From: Pseudaminobacter salicylatoxidans
Lineage (GTDB): Bacteria > Pseudomonadota > Alphaproteobacteria > Rhizobiales > Rhizobiaceae
DNA length: 64,000 nucleotides
Direction of reading: 5' to 3'
Assembly (NCBI RefSeq): GCF_003148475.1
Contig: NZ_QGGG01000003.1
Coordinates: 62,001 to 126,000, forward strand
The notes beneath the pieces are model-generated. The model was not told where the DNA came from and did no database searches. It saw only the letters and a list, made by a program, of their open reading frames with translations. The position numbers and the translations under genes are program-made. Numbering within the stretch: position 1 is the first letter of the stretch; each line of letters opens with the position of its first letter. Shown here piece by piece: positions 53,812 to 62,999 of the stretch.

Positions 53812-56037
53812 TCAGCCGTTGACGCGCTTGGCATCGCTGACGCTCGAGTTTTCCTTGAGCTGCGAGAGCAGCCGGTTCAGATGCTTCAAATCCCAGACCT
53901 CGAGATCGATCAGCATTTCGGTGAAGTCGGGCGCAGTGCGCACCATCGACAATGTATGGATATTGGCGTCGTTCTCGGCGATCACCTGCGCGATCTCGGC
54001 CAACGAGCCCGGCGCGTTGATCGCAATGACCGAGATGCGGGCGGGGAAACGCTCCTTGGTTTCCTCGTCGATGTCCCAGCGCACGTCGACCCAGCGCTCC
54101 GGCTGGTCGTCGAAGGCCGTCAGCGAGGGCGACTGGATCGGATAGATGGTGATGCCCGAGCCCGGCTGCATGATGCCGACGATACGGTCGCCCGGCACCG
54201 CGCCCTCGGGCGCAAAGCGCACCGGCAGGTCGCCACGCACGCCGCGGATGGGCACTGCACCGCCCGTCGCCGCGCGGCTTCCCTTGCGTGGAGAGCCTCG
54301 CCCCGGAATCTGGAACAACATGCCGGCGGCGTTGCGGATTTTCGACCACCCTTCCTCGCGCTGCTTCGGCGCCTGCGTGACGCGCTCGTCCTTGAAGTCA
54401 GGGTAGACGGCCTTCATCACATCCGTGGAGGAAAGCTCGCCGCGGCCGACGGAGGCCAGGACGTCCTCGATGTCCTTGCGCGCCAGCCGGTGCAATACCG
54501 GCTTCAGCACATCCTTGGAGAAGGTCTTGTCGGCACGCTCGAAAGCGCGCTCGAGAATGCGCACGCCAAGGCCGGAATATTGCTTGCGGATCGCATTCTT
54601 GGTCGCACGGCGGATGGCGGAGCGCGCCTTGCCGGTGACGACGATGGATTCCCACGCGGCGGGCGGAACCTGCGCCTTGGAGCGGATGATCTCCACCTCG
54701 TCGCCGTTCTTCAGCTCCGTCATCAGCGGCATGATGCGGCCGTTGATCTTGGCGCCGACGCAGGTGTCGCCGACATCGGTATGCACCGCATAGGCAAAGT
54801 CGATGGGCGTCGCCTTGCGCGGCAGGGCGATCAGCATGCCCTTGGGCGTGAAGCAGAACACCTGGTCCTGGAACAGTTCCAGCTTGGTGTTTTCCAGGAA
54901 ATCTTCCGGATTGTCGCCCTCGGCAAGCTGCTCGATGGTGCGCCGCAGCCAGGCATAGGCATTGGTTTCCTTCGAGATGCTGTGGCTGGCGCTGACCTTG
55001 CCGCCCGTATCCTTGTAGAGCGCATGGGCGGCAACGCCATATTCGGCGACCTTGTTCATCTCACGGGTGCGTATCTGCAATTCGATGCGCTGGCGCGACG
55101 GGCCGACGATGGTGGTGTGGATAGAGCGATAATCGTTCTGCTTGGGGGTGGAGATATAGTCCTTGAAGCGCCCCGGCACCATCGACCATGTCGTATGGAT
55201 GGCGCCCAGCGCCAGATAGCACTGCTCGACCGTATCGACGATGACGCGAAAGCCGAAAATGTCGGAAAGCTGCTCGAAGGACAACGCCTTGGCTTCCATC
55301 TTGCGGAAGACGGACCATGGCTTCTTCTGACGGCTCGTGACGGTCGCCTTGATCGAATATTTCGTGAACAGTTCCGAAAGCGAGTTTTCGATTTCGGCGA
55401 TCACACCCTTGTTGCGTTCGGAAACCTCGGCCAGCCGTTCGGTCACAGTGCGGTAGGCTTCGGGATTTATATACTGAAACGCAAGCTCCTCCAGTTCCTC
55501 GCGCATGCCCTGCATACCCATGCGGCCGGCCAACGGCGCATAGATATCCATGGTTTCCTCGGCGATACGCAGGCGCTTGTCCTCGCGCATATGGTTGAGG
55601 GTGCGCATATTGTGCAGCCGGTCGGCCAGCTTGACGAGCAGAACCCGCACGTCTTCCGAGATCGCCAGCAGCAGCTTGCGCAGGTTCTCCGCCTGCTCCG
55701 CCTTCTTGGAAACCAGGTCGAGCTTCTTGAGCTTCGTCAGCCCCTCCACCAGCTTGCCGAGATCGGGACCGAAGAGTTCGTCGATTTCCTGACGGGTGGC
55801 GGATGTGTCCTCGATGGTGTCATGCAGCAGCGCCACCGCGATGGTGGCCTCGTCCATGTGCATGTCGGTGAGGATCGCGGCCACTTCGAGCGGATGCGAA
55901 AAATACGGATCGCCTGAAGCGCGCTTCTGATGGCCATGCTTCTGCATGGCGTAAACATAGGCTTTGTTGAGAAGCGCCTCATTGACGTCGGGCTTGTAGC
56001 GCTGCACGCGCTCGACAAGCTCATATTGACGCATCAT
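53812..56037 (-). CDS. rsh: Bifunctional (p)ppGpp synthetase/hydrolase Rsh
   Basis: 741 residues. The order is hydrolase, synthetase, TGS and ACT. The hydrolase has HKRASGDPYFSHPLEVA and LLHDTIEDT with metal-binding His and His-Asp, so it should be active. The synthetase region has KKPWSVFRKMEAK, FRVIVD and DYRSIHTTI. TGS follows near 385 and the C-terminal ACT near 660-735. It makes and degrades (p)ppGpp in the stringent response. The start is set at 56037 (MMRQYELVERV), although MRQ at 56034 is equal; no strong Shine-Dalgarno sequence is seen. Two hairpins lie upstream. Confidence 0.97.
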   Translation of the reverse strand: MMRQYELVERVQRYKPDVNEALLNKAYVYAMQKHGHQKRASGDPYFSHPLEVAAILTDMHMDEATIAVALLHDTIEDTSATRQEIDELFGPDLGKLVEGLTKLKKLDLVSKKAEQAENLRKLLLAISEDVRVLLVKLADRLHNMRTLNHMREDKRLRIAEETMDIYAPLAGRMGMQGMREELEELAFQYINPEAYRTVTERLAEVSERNKGVIAEIENSLSELFTKYSIKATVTSRQKKPWSVFRKMEAKALSFEQLSDIFGFRVIVDTVEQCYLALGAIHTTWSMVPGRFKDYISTPKQNDYRSIHTTIVGPSRQRIELQIRTREMNKVAEYGVAAHALYKDTGGKVSASHSISKETNAYAWLRRTIEQLAEGDNPEDFLENTKLELFQDQVFCFTPKGMLIALPRKATPIDFAYAVHTDVGDTCVGAKINGRIMPLMTELKNGDEVEIIRSKAQVPPAAWESIVVTGKARSAIRRATKNAIRKQYSGLGVRILERAFERADKTFSKDVLKPVLHRLARKDIEDVLASVGRGELSSTDVMKAVYPDFKDERVTQAPKQREEGWSKIRNAAGMLFQIPGRGSPRKGSRAATGGAVPIRGVRGDLPVRFAPEGAVPGDRIVGIMQPGSGITIYPIQSPSLTAFDDQPERWVDVRWDIDEETKERFPARISVIAINAPGSLAEIAQVIAENDANIHTLSMVRTAPDFTEMLIDLEVWDLKHLNRLLSQLKENSSVSDAKRVNG

Positions 56038-56070
56038 GGGCCAGATCTCACACACATAATAAATATGAAT

Positions 56071-56139
56071 CATGCGCCGGATCGAACAATCCGGCGCATG
56101 TCATAAATAACCACGAAACGACCGGCACGGAAGTGCCGG
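56071..56139 (-). repeat. Two tandem hairpins between rpoZ and rsh
   Basis: CCGGCAC/GTGCCGG (56122-56139, GGAA loop on the plus strand) comes first after rpoZ. CATGCGCCGGAT/ATCCGGCGCATG (56071-56100, 6-base loop), a perfect 12-bp stem, then stands 34 bases before the rsh start. Neither has a clear T tract on the minus strand. Confidence 0.65.
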
Positions 56140-56154
56140 CTTCATCGCAACGGA

Positions 56155-56556
56155 TCAGAAATCGTCGCTTTTTTCCGGCGCAACGAGACCTTCGATGCCG
56201 GCGAGCAGGTCTTCCTCGCTCATGCGGTCGAAAGTGATGTTCTCTTCTTCGCGGTCGTCCTCGGCAGCAGCCACGGCAACCTCGGTCTGGTCGGCAAGCG
56301 CATGACCTTCGGCTTCGGGTTCGTCCACCTCGACATGCTTCTGCAGCGAATGGATCAGATCTTCCTTGAGATCGCCCGGCGACAGGGTCTCATCGGCGAT
56401 CTCACGCAGCGCCACGACCGGATTCTTGTCGTTGTCACGCGGAACGGTGATGGCCGCGCCCTGGGAAATCTGCCGGGCGCGATGACCTGCCAGAAGCACC
56501 AGCTCAAAGCGGTTGTCGACCTTGTCGATGCAATCTTCAACGGTTACGCGGGCCAT
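56155..56556 (-). CDS. rpoZ: RNA polymerase omega subunit
   Basis: 133 residues. [31 protein letters not shown] is the omega signature. An acidic tail of about 50 residues ([29 protein letters not shown]) extends it beyond the E. coli protein, as in other alphaproteobacteria. The ATG at 56556 has AAGGGG upstream; an earlier ATG at 56631 is not supported. It is immediately followed by rsh, the same pairing as rpoZ-spoT in enteric bacteria. Confidence 0.97.
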   Translation of the reverse strand: MARVTVEDCIDKVDNRFELVLLAGHRARQISQGAAITVPRDNDKNPVVALREIADETLSPGDLKEDLIHSLQKHVEVDEPEAEGHALADQTEVAVAAAEDDREEENITFDRMSEEDLLAGIEGLVAPEKSDDF

Positions 56557-56858
56557 GACTGCCCCTTTCATGCACGGATGTAGTGGAAAACAGCGCGGGT
56601 CATAACCTGAATGACCTCGAAAAACAAGCATAAAGCTTGCTATCGCACGCAGCCAGCCATTCGAGAACGCCCCGCAGGCGCCCGTGCCACCCGAATTGTA
56701 ACAATTTATTTCAGAGTGTCATAAAATCCTTGGAATGGAACCGCGTCAGCGATAATTTCGAACATAATAAAGTCGCGAAAATCACTTTTTACAGGCAACC
56801 CCTAAACGACGTGTGCGTTTTTGAAGGAATTGCCTATTGCCCCCAAAGGATATTTCAC
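56557..56858. other. Divergent promoter region between rpoZ and the NYN gene
   Basis: 302 bases without a gene, AT-richer than its surroundings. It contains a short inverted repeat AATTGT-A-ACAATT (56694-56706) and CAAGC/GCTTG arms around ATAAA near 56623-56637. I see no clear -35/-10 pair. An AAAGGA ribosome-binding site begins eight bases before the NYN start codon. Confidence 0.5.
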
Positions 56859-57446
56859 ATGTTTGACCCTCGTGAAAAGATTGCTCTCTTTATAGATGGG
56901 GCAAATCTCTATGCCACATCGCGCTCGCTTGGCTTCGACATCGACTATCGCAAGTTGTTGGCGAGTTTTCAGAAGCGCGGCTATCTGCTGCGCGCCTACT
57001 ATTACACGGCCCTTGTCGAGGATCAGGAATATTCCTCCATCCGCCCATTGATAGATTGGCTGGACTATAACGGCTTCAAGGTAGTGACCAAGCCGGCCAA
57101 GGAGTTCACGGATTCGACCGGACGCCGCAAGATCAAGGGCAATATGGACATCGAGCTGACGGTTGACGCTTTGGAACTGGCTGACGTCATCGATCACTAT
57201 GTCATCTTCTCGGGCGACGGCGATTTTCGCACATTGGTCGAGGCGCTTCAGCGGCGCGGCAAGAAGGTGAGCGTGGTTTCCACCATGGCCTCGCAACCCC
57301 CGATGATCTCGGACGACCTGAGAAGGCAGGCCGACCACTTCATCGACCTGATGACGCTGAAGGCCGAGATCGGCCGCGACCCGTCGGAGCGGCCGATACG
57401 CAAGGTCGAGGCCGCAAACCCTGATGCGGATGGCGACGACTTCTGA
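56859..57446 (+). CDS. NYN domain protein (LabA/DUF88-like)
   Basis: 195 residues. The PIN-like nuclease fold is visible: IALFIDGANLYATSRSLGFDIDYRKLLASF near the N-terminus, KGNMDIELTVDALE in the middle, and VIFSGDGDFRTLVEALQRRGKKVSVVS near residue 130. Acidic residues in these three motifs would hold metal, so it is probably an RNA-cleaving enzyme, as in other NYN proteins. The ATG at 56859 has AAAGGA upstream. It lies 14 bases before the uracil-DNA glycosylase gene. Confidence 0.87.
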   Translation: MFDPREKIALFIDGANLYATSRSLGFDIDYRKLLASFQKRGYLLRAYYYTALVEDQEYSSIRPLIDWLDYNGFKVVTKPAKEFTDSTGRRKIKGNMDIELTVDALELADVIDHYVIFSGDGDFRTLVEALQRRGKKVSVVSTMASQPPMISDDLRRQADHFIDLMTLKAEIGRDPSERPIRKVEAANPDADGDDF

Positions 57447-57460
57447 TACGTCCAGTCGAG

Positions 57461-58126
57461 ATGACGATTCCCGCAACGGTCGAACCGCCGCGCGACTGCC
57501 CGCTGTGCCCGCGCCTTCATGATTTCCTCGCTGTCTGGCGCGAGCGCGAACCGGCGTGGTTCAACGCGCCCGTGCCCACCTTCCTCCCTCCGGAGGGACA
57601 GGACGGCGTGCGGCTTCTCATCATCGGCCTGGCGCCCGGCCTGCGTGGCGCCAACCGCACCGGAAGACCGTTCACCGGCGACTATGCCGGCGACCTGCTC
57701 TATGACACGCTTATTCGTTTCGGCCTCGCCCGCGGGAAATTCGAGGCGCGGCCCGACGACAGCCTGGAGCTGATCTCGACGGCCATCACCAATGCGGTGA
57801 AATGCGTACCGCCTGAAAACAAACCGATCGGGGCCGAAATCAACACCTGCCGGCGCTTCCTGCACCGCAACATCGAACGCTTCAAAAATCTGGAGGCGAT
57901 CCTGACGCTCGGCACCATCGCCCATCAATCGACGGTGCGCGCATTGGGCGGGCGCGTTGCCTCACACCCGTTCAGCCATGGCGGATGCCAGAAGATCGGC
58001 AAGATCACGGTTTTCTCGAGCTATCACTGCTCGCGCTACAACACCAATACCGGCCGCCTGACCACGGAGATGTTCGTCGACGTTTTCAGGCAGATACGCG
58101 CGGAACTGGACGCTCGAAGCGAATAA
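57461..58126 (+). CDS. Type-5 (UdgB-like) uracil-DNA glycosylase
   Basis: 221 residues. Cysteines for an Fe-S cluster are Cys13 and Cys16 (DCPLCPRL), one in KCVPPENKP, and one in SYHCSRYNTNTGRLT. The active-site region IGLAPGLRGANRTGRPFTGDYAG lacks the Asp of family 4 enzymes, pointing to family 5 UdgB. It removes uracil and other deaminated bases from DNA. It follows the NYN gene by 14 bases and is probably cotranscribed with it. Confidence 0.9.
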   Translation: MTIPATVEPPRDCPLCPRLHDFLAVWREREPAWFNAPVPTFLPPEGQDGVRLLIIGLAPGLRGANRTGRPFTGDYAGDLLYDTLIRFGLARGKFEARPDDSLELISTAITNAVKCVPPENKPIGAEINTCRRFLHRNIERFKNLEAILTLGTIAHQSTVRALGGRVASHPFSHGGCQKIGKITVFSSYHCSRYNTNTGRLTTEMFVDVFRQIRAELDARSE

Positions 58127-58189
58127 TCGCCTCGATCAGACACGAAGCCGCCGTGTCCTCAGGCCTGCCCCCAGTGAGAAAAAAGCCGC

Positions 58190-58666
58190 TTATCCCCGCT
58201 CCTTGAGCAGGCGCCCCTTCTCGCGGTTCCAGTCGCGTTCCTTTTCGGTCTGGCGCTTGTCGTGCAGCTTCTTGCCGCGTGCGATCGCCAGCAGCAGCTT
58301 GGCGCGACCCTTTTCGTTGAAGTAGATCTTCAACGGCACCATGGTCATGCCTTCGCGCTCGACAGCCTGCGCCAGCCTCGCCATTTCGCGCTTGTTGAGC
58401 AGCAGCTTGCGGCGGCGGCGCGGCTCATGGTTGAAGCGATTGCCCTGAAGATATTCAGGCACGTAGGAGTTGATCAGCCAAATCTCGCCACCCTCTGCAG
58501 AGGCGTAGGATTCCTGGATATTCGCCTGCCCCTGGCGCAGCGACTTGACCTCGGTGCCGGTCAGCACCAGACCGGCCTCGATCGTGTCGATGACCTCATA
58601 GGAAAATCGCGCCTTGCGATTTTCCGCGGCAACCTTGTTGTTGGGATCGGCTTTCTTCTGGCTCAT
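58190..58666 (-). CDS. smpB: SsrA-binding protein SmpB
   Basis: 158 residues. [76 protein letters not shown] is the SmpB core, and the basic C-terminal tail ([27 protein letters not shown]) binds the ribosome. It delivers tmRNA to stalled ribosomes. No tmRNA gene was recognised in this window. It lies after dapA on the same strand. Confidence 0.97.
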   Translation of the reverse strand: MSQKKADPNNKVAAENRKARFSYEVIDTIEAGLVLTGTEVKSLRQGQANIQESYASAEGGEIWLINSYVPEYLQGNRFNHEPRRRRKLLLNKREMARLAQAVEREGMTMVPLKIYFNEKGRAKLLLAIARGKKLHDKRQTEKERDWNREKGRLLKERG

Positions 58667-58691
58667 AGATTTGCAGCGCGGCAGGCCCGCG

Positions 58692-59573
58692 TCAGTTGAT
58701 CAGTCCGGCGTGCTTCATCGCCGCATCGATCCGCTCAGCGGTCGATTGCTCCACTGTCATCAGCGGCGAACGCACCAGGTTTTCCACCTTGCCCAGCTTC
58801 GACAGCGCATATTTTGCGCCGGAAACGCCCGGCTCGAGGAAGATCGCCTTGTGCAGGGGCATCAGCCTGTCCTGCAGTTCCAGCGCGCGCTCCTTGTCGC
58901 CGTCCAGGGTTGCTTCCTGGAACTGGGCGCAAAGCCGGGGCGCAACGTTGGAACTCACCGAAATGCAGCCCACGCCGCCATGCGCATTGAAGCCAAGAGC
59001 GGACGCATCCTCGCCGGAAAGCTGGACGAAATCCTTGCCGCAGGTCATCCGCTGTTCCGAGACGCGTTCCACCTTGCCGGTGGCATCCTTCACGCCGACG
59101 ATATTCTTGAAGTCGTGCGCCAGGCGGCCCATCGTTTCGGGCATCATGTCGATCACCGAACGTGGCGGGATGTTGTAGATGATGATCGGCAGGCTGGTCG
59201 CACGGGCGACGGTCGCGAAGTGCTCGTAGAGTCCGCGCTGGGTCGGCTTGTTGTAATATGGCGTGACGACCAGAACGGCATCCGCGCCCACCTTTTCGGC
59301 ATGCCTGACCAACCCTACCGCTTCGGCCGTATTGTTGGAACCGGCACCGGCAATGACAGGCACCCTGCCCCTGGCCACATCAACGCAGGCTTCCACCACC
59401 TGGCGGTGCTCTTCATGCGAAAGCGTGGGCGATTCACCCGTCGTTCCCACAGGCACAAGCCCCTTGGTGCCCTCTTCTATCTGCCACTCGACAAAGGCCC
59501 GGAAGCATTTTTCGTCGAAACCGCCACCCTGCTGGAACGGCGTAACGAGCGCGGTCATCGAGCCTCTGAACAT
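58692..59573 (-). CDS. dapA: 4-hydroxy-tetrahydrodipicolinate synthase
   Basis: 293 residues. It begins [13 protein letters not shown]; the Schiff-base lysine is near residue 161 in [10 protein letters not shown], with [14 protein letters not shown] and [15 protein letters not shown] also present. It condenses pyruvate with aspartate semialdehyde in the lysine and diaminopimelate pathway. The start at 59573 is preferred over one at 59717, which would add 48 unrelated residues. The gene is divergent from slt. Confidence 0.97.
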   Translation of the reverse strand: MFRGSMTALVTPFQQGGGFDEKCFRAFVEWQIEEGTKGLVPVGTTGESPTLSHEEHRQVVEACVDVARGRVPVIAGAGSNNTAEAVGLVRHAEKVGADAVLVVTPYYNKPTQRGLYEHFATVARATSLPIIIYNIPPRSVIDMMPETMGRLAHDFKNIVGVKDATGKVERVSEQRMTCGKDFVQLSGEDASALGFNAHGGVGCISVSSNVAPRLCAQFQEATLDGDKERALELQDRLMPLHKAIFLEPGVSGAKYALSKLGKVENLVRSPLMTVEQSTAERIDAAMKHAGLIN

Positions 59574-59791
59574 TGATGCAACTTTTCTGCAGCCTTGCGG
59601 TCTGGCAGCCCTTTCTGATGTCGCGGCTTTACTATCCGAAAACGCGACGGCGCACCATAGTCTTGAGATGCCCGATCGCAAAGATCGCGGCCGGTCGAAC
59701 AATTTCAATTGGACCAACTGCGATAACGATTCGTTAACCTCCCCTTCACCGGCAAGGATTAGGGTTACGGCAATCCATCCAAGAGTGTATC

Positions 59792-61852
59792 GTGACCGTA
59801 TCCGGGATTTCGAAGAGCATGCGTGCCAACAGGCAATATCGCCTCGCGCTTCTTGGCGCGATCATCACCCTGATGCCGGCCACCGCCATCGGCGCGACGG
59901 TCGACTCCCAGTTGACCGCTGCAATCCCGACCGCACGCCCAGCCGGTCTTCCCGACGTAGGAACGCCTGCCGACAGGAACATCTCGACGCTCAAGAGCGG
60001 CCTCGATGCGCTTGCCGCGAAGGACATCGACCGCGCCCGCACCATCCGCGACGGCTTGCCTGCGGATTCGCTCGATCGCCACATTCTTGCCTGGGCGATT
60101 GCGCTGCGCGGCGGGGATCAGGTGCCAAGCGGCGAGATCGCCGCGGCGGCACAAGCCCTTCCCGGCTGGCCCGCAATGGCCGTACTGAGGCGCAACAGCG
60201 AAAAAGCCCTGTTCCGCGAAAATCCCGCCGCGCAGACCGTGGTGCGCGCCTTCGGCAATACGCAGCCGCAGACCATAGAGGGCGGCATCTCGCTCGCACG
60301 GGCGCAGATGGCGCTCGGCAACAGCCGAGCCGCGCGTGCCACGCTGTCGCCGATCTGGCGTACATGGAAGATGGAGGCCAGGGATGAAACCACCATCATC
60401 AGGGAATTCGGCGATCTGATACCGGTCACGGATCATCGCTTCCGCATGGAGCGCATGCTCTACGCCGATCGCATCAATTCCGCCCAGAGGGTGGCGAAGC
60501 TGGCGGGAGCGGAAGCGCTCGCCAATGCCTGGAGCGCCGTAATCCGTGGCGACCCGGCCGCCGGAAAGCTTTTGGACTCGGTGCCGGCCAGCCAACGCTC
60601 GACCGGCTATTTCTTTGCACAGGCCAGGTATCTGCGCCGCAACGACAATATCGTGCAGGCGGCGGCAGTCATGCTGCGCGCGCCCAAAGAAAAAGCATTG
60701 TTGATCGACCCGGACGCATGGTGGCTCGAAAGACGCGTGCTGTCGCGCGAACTGGTCGACAAAGGCGATATGAAGACAGCCTATCGCATCGTTGCCGCCC
60801 ATGCAGCCGAAAGTCCGGCCAATGCGGCCGACGCGGAGTTCCATGCCGGCTGGTATGCCCTGCGCGGCCTCGATGACGCGAACAGGGCAGCCAAGCACTT
60901 TGCGCGCATTGCCGATCTTGCGGAAGGCGCAATCTCACGCTCGCGTGCCTATTACTGGCTTGGCCGCGCCGCCGAGGCCGGCGGCCCCGGAGACGCAAAA
61001 GCCTATTTTGCGCGTGCGGCGGACTTCGGAACCACCTTCTATGGCCAGCTTGCCGCCGAGCGCATAGGTCGCAAGGCGCTGAAGATCACCTACCCGGTTC
61101 CGAGCGCGGCGGACCGCAGCAATTTCAACCAGCGCGAAGCCGTGCGCGCCATCAAGCGGCTGGAGGAGGCGAATGCATCCACGCTGGCCGATACGCTCTA
61201 TCGCGACCTCGCCGGGCAACTGACCAGCCCAGGCGAACTCGCCCTACTGGCCGTGATGGCCGAAAAGCGTGACAACCATTTCCTGGCACTGAGGGTCGGC
61301 AAGATCGCCGCCGGGCGGGGCATCGACATCGGCGCCCTGTCGCACCCCATCGGCGTCATTCCCGCAACCGCCAATATTTCAGGGTCCGGCAAGGCGCTGG
61401 CCTACGCGGTGGCCAGGCAGGAAAGCGAATTCAATGTAGGCGCGGTGTCCGGGGCAGGCGCGCGCGGTCTGCTGCAACTGCTGCCAGGCACGGCAAAGGA
61501 AGCCGCCAGGAGGGCGGGCATGCCGTTCTCACCGGCTCGCCTGACGACGGATGCGGGCTACAACGCCGCGCTCGGCGCCACTTTCCTTGGCGAGCAACTC
61601 AGTCGTTTCAATGGCTCATATGTGCTGACCTTCGCGGGCTACAATGCCGGACCGCGACGGGCGCAGGAATGGGTGAACCGTTACGGCGATCCACGCGGCA
61701 AGAATGTCGATGCGGTGGTGGACTGGATCGAGCGGCTGCCCTTTGCCGAGACACGCAGCTATATCCAGCGTGTGATGGAAAACTATCAGGTCTACAAGAT
61801 GCGCCTTTCGGGCAAGTTCGACATTATTGGCGATCTGGTGAACGGCCGCTGA
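59792..61852 (+). CDS. slt: Soluble lytic murein transglycosylase (Slt-like)
   Basis: 686 residues. A signal peptide ([26 protein letters not shown]) precedes a long helical domain. The lytic transglycosylase domain is at about 530-655, with catalytic Glu near 543 in [31 protein letters not shown] and the conserved [15 protein letters not shown]. It cleaves peptidoglycan to anhydromuropeptides in the periplasm. The GTG at 59792 has AAGAG six bases before it; ATG at 59819, at the start of the signal peptide, is an alternative. Confidence 0.93.
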   Translation: MTVSGISKSMRANRQYRLALLGAIITLMPATAIGATVDSQLTAAIPTARPAGLPDVGTPADRNISTLKSGLDALAAKDIDRARTIRDGLPADSLDRHILAWAIALRGGDQVPSGEIAAAAQALPGWPAMAVLRRNSEKALFRENPAAQTVVRAFGNTQPQTIEGGISLARAQMALGNSRAARATLSPIWRTWKMEARDETTIIREFGDLIPVTDHRFRMERMLYADRINSAQRVAKLAGAEALANAWSAVIRGDPAAGKLLDSVPASQRSTGYFFAQARYLRRNDNIVQAAAVMLRAPKEKALLIDPDAWWLERRVLSRELVDKGDMKTAYRIVAAHAAESPANAADAEFHAGWYALRGLDDANRAAKHFARIADLAEGAISRSRAYYWLGRAAEAGGPGDAKAYFARAADFGTTFYGQLAAERIGRKALKITYPVPSAADRSNFNQREAVRAIKRLEEANASTLADTLYRDLAGQLTSPGELALLAVMAEKRDNHFLALRVGKIAAGRGIDIGALSHPIGVIPATANISGSGKALAYAVARQESEFNVGAVSGAGARGLLQLLPGTAKEAARRAGMPFSPARLTTDAGYNAALGATFLGEQLSRFNGSYVLTFAGYNAGPRRAQEWVNRYGDPRGKNVDAVVDWIERLPFAETRSYIQRVMENYQVYKMRLSGKFDIIGDLVNGR

Positions 61853-61861
61853 GTTCTCACC

Positions 61862-61881
61862 TTCGGTCGCCGGCGACCGAA
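61862..61881. repeat. 20-bp perfect palindrome between slt and the next gene
   Basis: TTCGGTCGCC and GGCGACCGAA are back to back with no spacer. It starts ten bases after the slt stop and ends 29 bases before the next start codon. A hairpin from it would have a minimal loop, so it could be a binding site or a weak terminator. Confidence 0.5.
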
Positions 61882-61910
61882 CTGTCCATCCCCTCATGCG
61901 AGAGGCCCGA

Positions 61911-62816
61911 ATGGCCGGAAAGCCTGATTTCTCGGACTTCTACTACACCGCTACCGACGGGTTGCGTCTCCACGCACGCATCTATGGCGATACGATCGAC
62001 GACATCGCTCCGGTCGTCTGCCTTGCAGGGTTTACACGCAACGCCCGCGATTTTCACGAACTTGCCCTTTATCTGTCGCGCAAGGCCCGTCCCCGGCGCA
62101 AGGTGATTGCTTTCGATTATCGCGGACGGGGTCAATCCGCCTATGACAGCGACTGGCACAACTACAATGTCGCCACCGAGACGACCGACATACTGACCGG
62201 GCTCACGGTGCTTGAAATCGAGCACGCCGCCTTCATCGGAACGTCGCGCGGCGGCCTCGTCATCCACCTTCTGGCGGCGCTGCGCCCCTCGCTACTGCAA
62301 GCGGTCGTGCTCAACGATATCGGCCCCGTGATCGAAGGTGAAGGACTCGCGCATATCCGCGCATATCTCGAAAACGCCCCTCACCCGAAGGATATTGACG
62401 ATGCCGTCGTCATACAGCAGGCCGTCCATGGACAGGCCTTCTCGGCGCTCATTCGGGAGGATTGGCTGCGTTTCGTCAAGGCGATCTACCGTGAAAACGA
62501 CGGCAAGATGGTTCCCGACTTCGATCCGTCTCTCCTTAAAACATTCGCGGATGCGGATCTGAGCGTGCCCTTGCCTGAACTCTGGCCGCAGTTCGAATCC
62601 CTGATTCAGATTCCGCTGCTGGTCATCCGGGGTGAAAACTCGAAGCTTCTCTCCCCGGCAACCGTGCAGGAAATGCTCCGCCGTCACCCTGGCGCCAGGA
62701 CGCTGACAGTGTCAGGTCAGGGCCACGCTCCCTTGCTTGAGACGGCGGCCCTGCCCCGGCAGATCGCGTCATTTCTCAACCGGGCGAGCGACATGACAAA
62801 GCCCGCGGTTCAGTAG
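61911..62816 (+). CDS. Alpha/beta fold hydrolase
   Basis: 301 residues. The nucleophile Ser is in FIGTSRGGLVIHLLAAL near residue 111, the acid in LVIRGENSKLLSPATV, and the His in VSGQGHAPLLETAAL. Substrate is unknown; the GTSRGG nucleophile elbow is common in hydrolases of small esters or lactones. The ATG at 61911 has GAGAGG upstream and is preferred to the one at 61896. It follows slt by 58 bases including a palindrome. Confidence 0.88.
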   Translation: MAGKPDFSDFYYTATDGLRLHARIYGDTIDDIAPVVCLAGFTRNARDFHELALYLSRKARPRRKVIAFDYRGRGQSAYDSDWHNYNVATETTDILTGLTVLEIEHAAFIGTSRGGLVIHLLAALRPSLLQAVVLNDIGPVIEGEGLAHIRAYLENAPHPKDIDDAVVIQQAVHGQAFSALIREDWLRFVKAIYRENDGKMVPDFDPSLLKTFADADLSVPLPELWPQFESLIQIPLLVIRGENSKLLSPATVQEMLRRHPGARTLTVSGQGHAPLLETAALPRQIASFLNRASDMTKPAVQ

Positions 62817-62947
62817 ACCCGAACGACCGGCGCCCGCGCAGCTCCATCTTCGTCGGCATAGCCTGCCGGGATTCCCACATTATTCACCCCAGAAAGCTTG
62901 CTGGCGAAAAGGCTTAGGCTTGCCATCCGGCCACTGAACCCTTCAAC

Positions 62948-62977
62948 GAAAAAACCCGGCGGTTGCCCGCCGGGTTT
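62948..62977 (-). terminator. Rho-independent terminator of the porin gene
   Basis: AAACCCGGCGG (62952-62962) and CCGCCGGGTTT (62967-62977) form an 11-bp stem with a four-base loop. On the minus strand it follows the porin stop and ends with T6 (complement of A6 at 62949-62954). Confidence 0.9.
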
Positions 62978-62999
62978 CTCAAATCAACCGGTAAGTTGA

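Noticed and set aside
53539-55917. A plus-strand 792-codon frame opposite rsh and pyrE
   Set aside because: Shadow of two clear genes; no recognisable motif.
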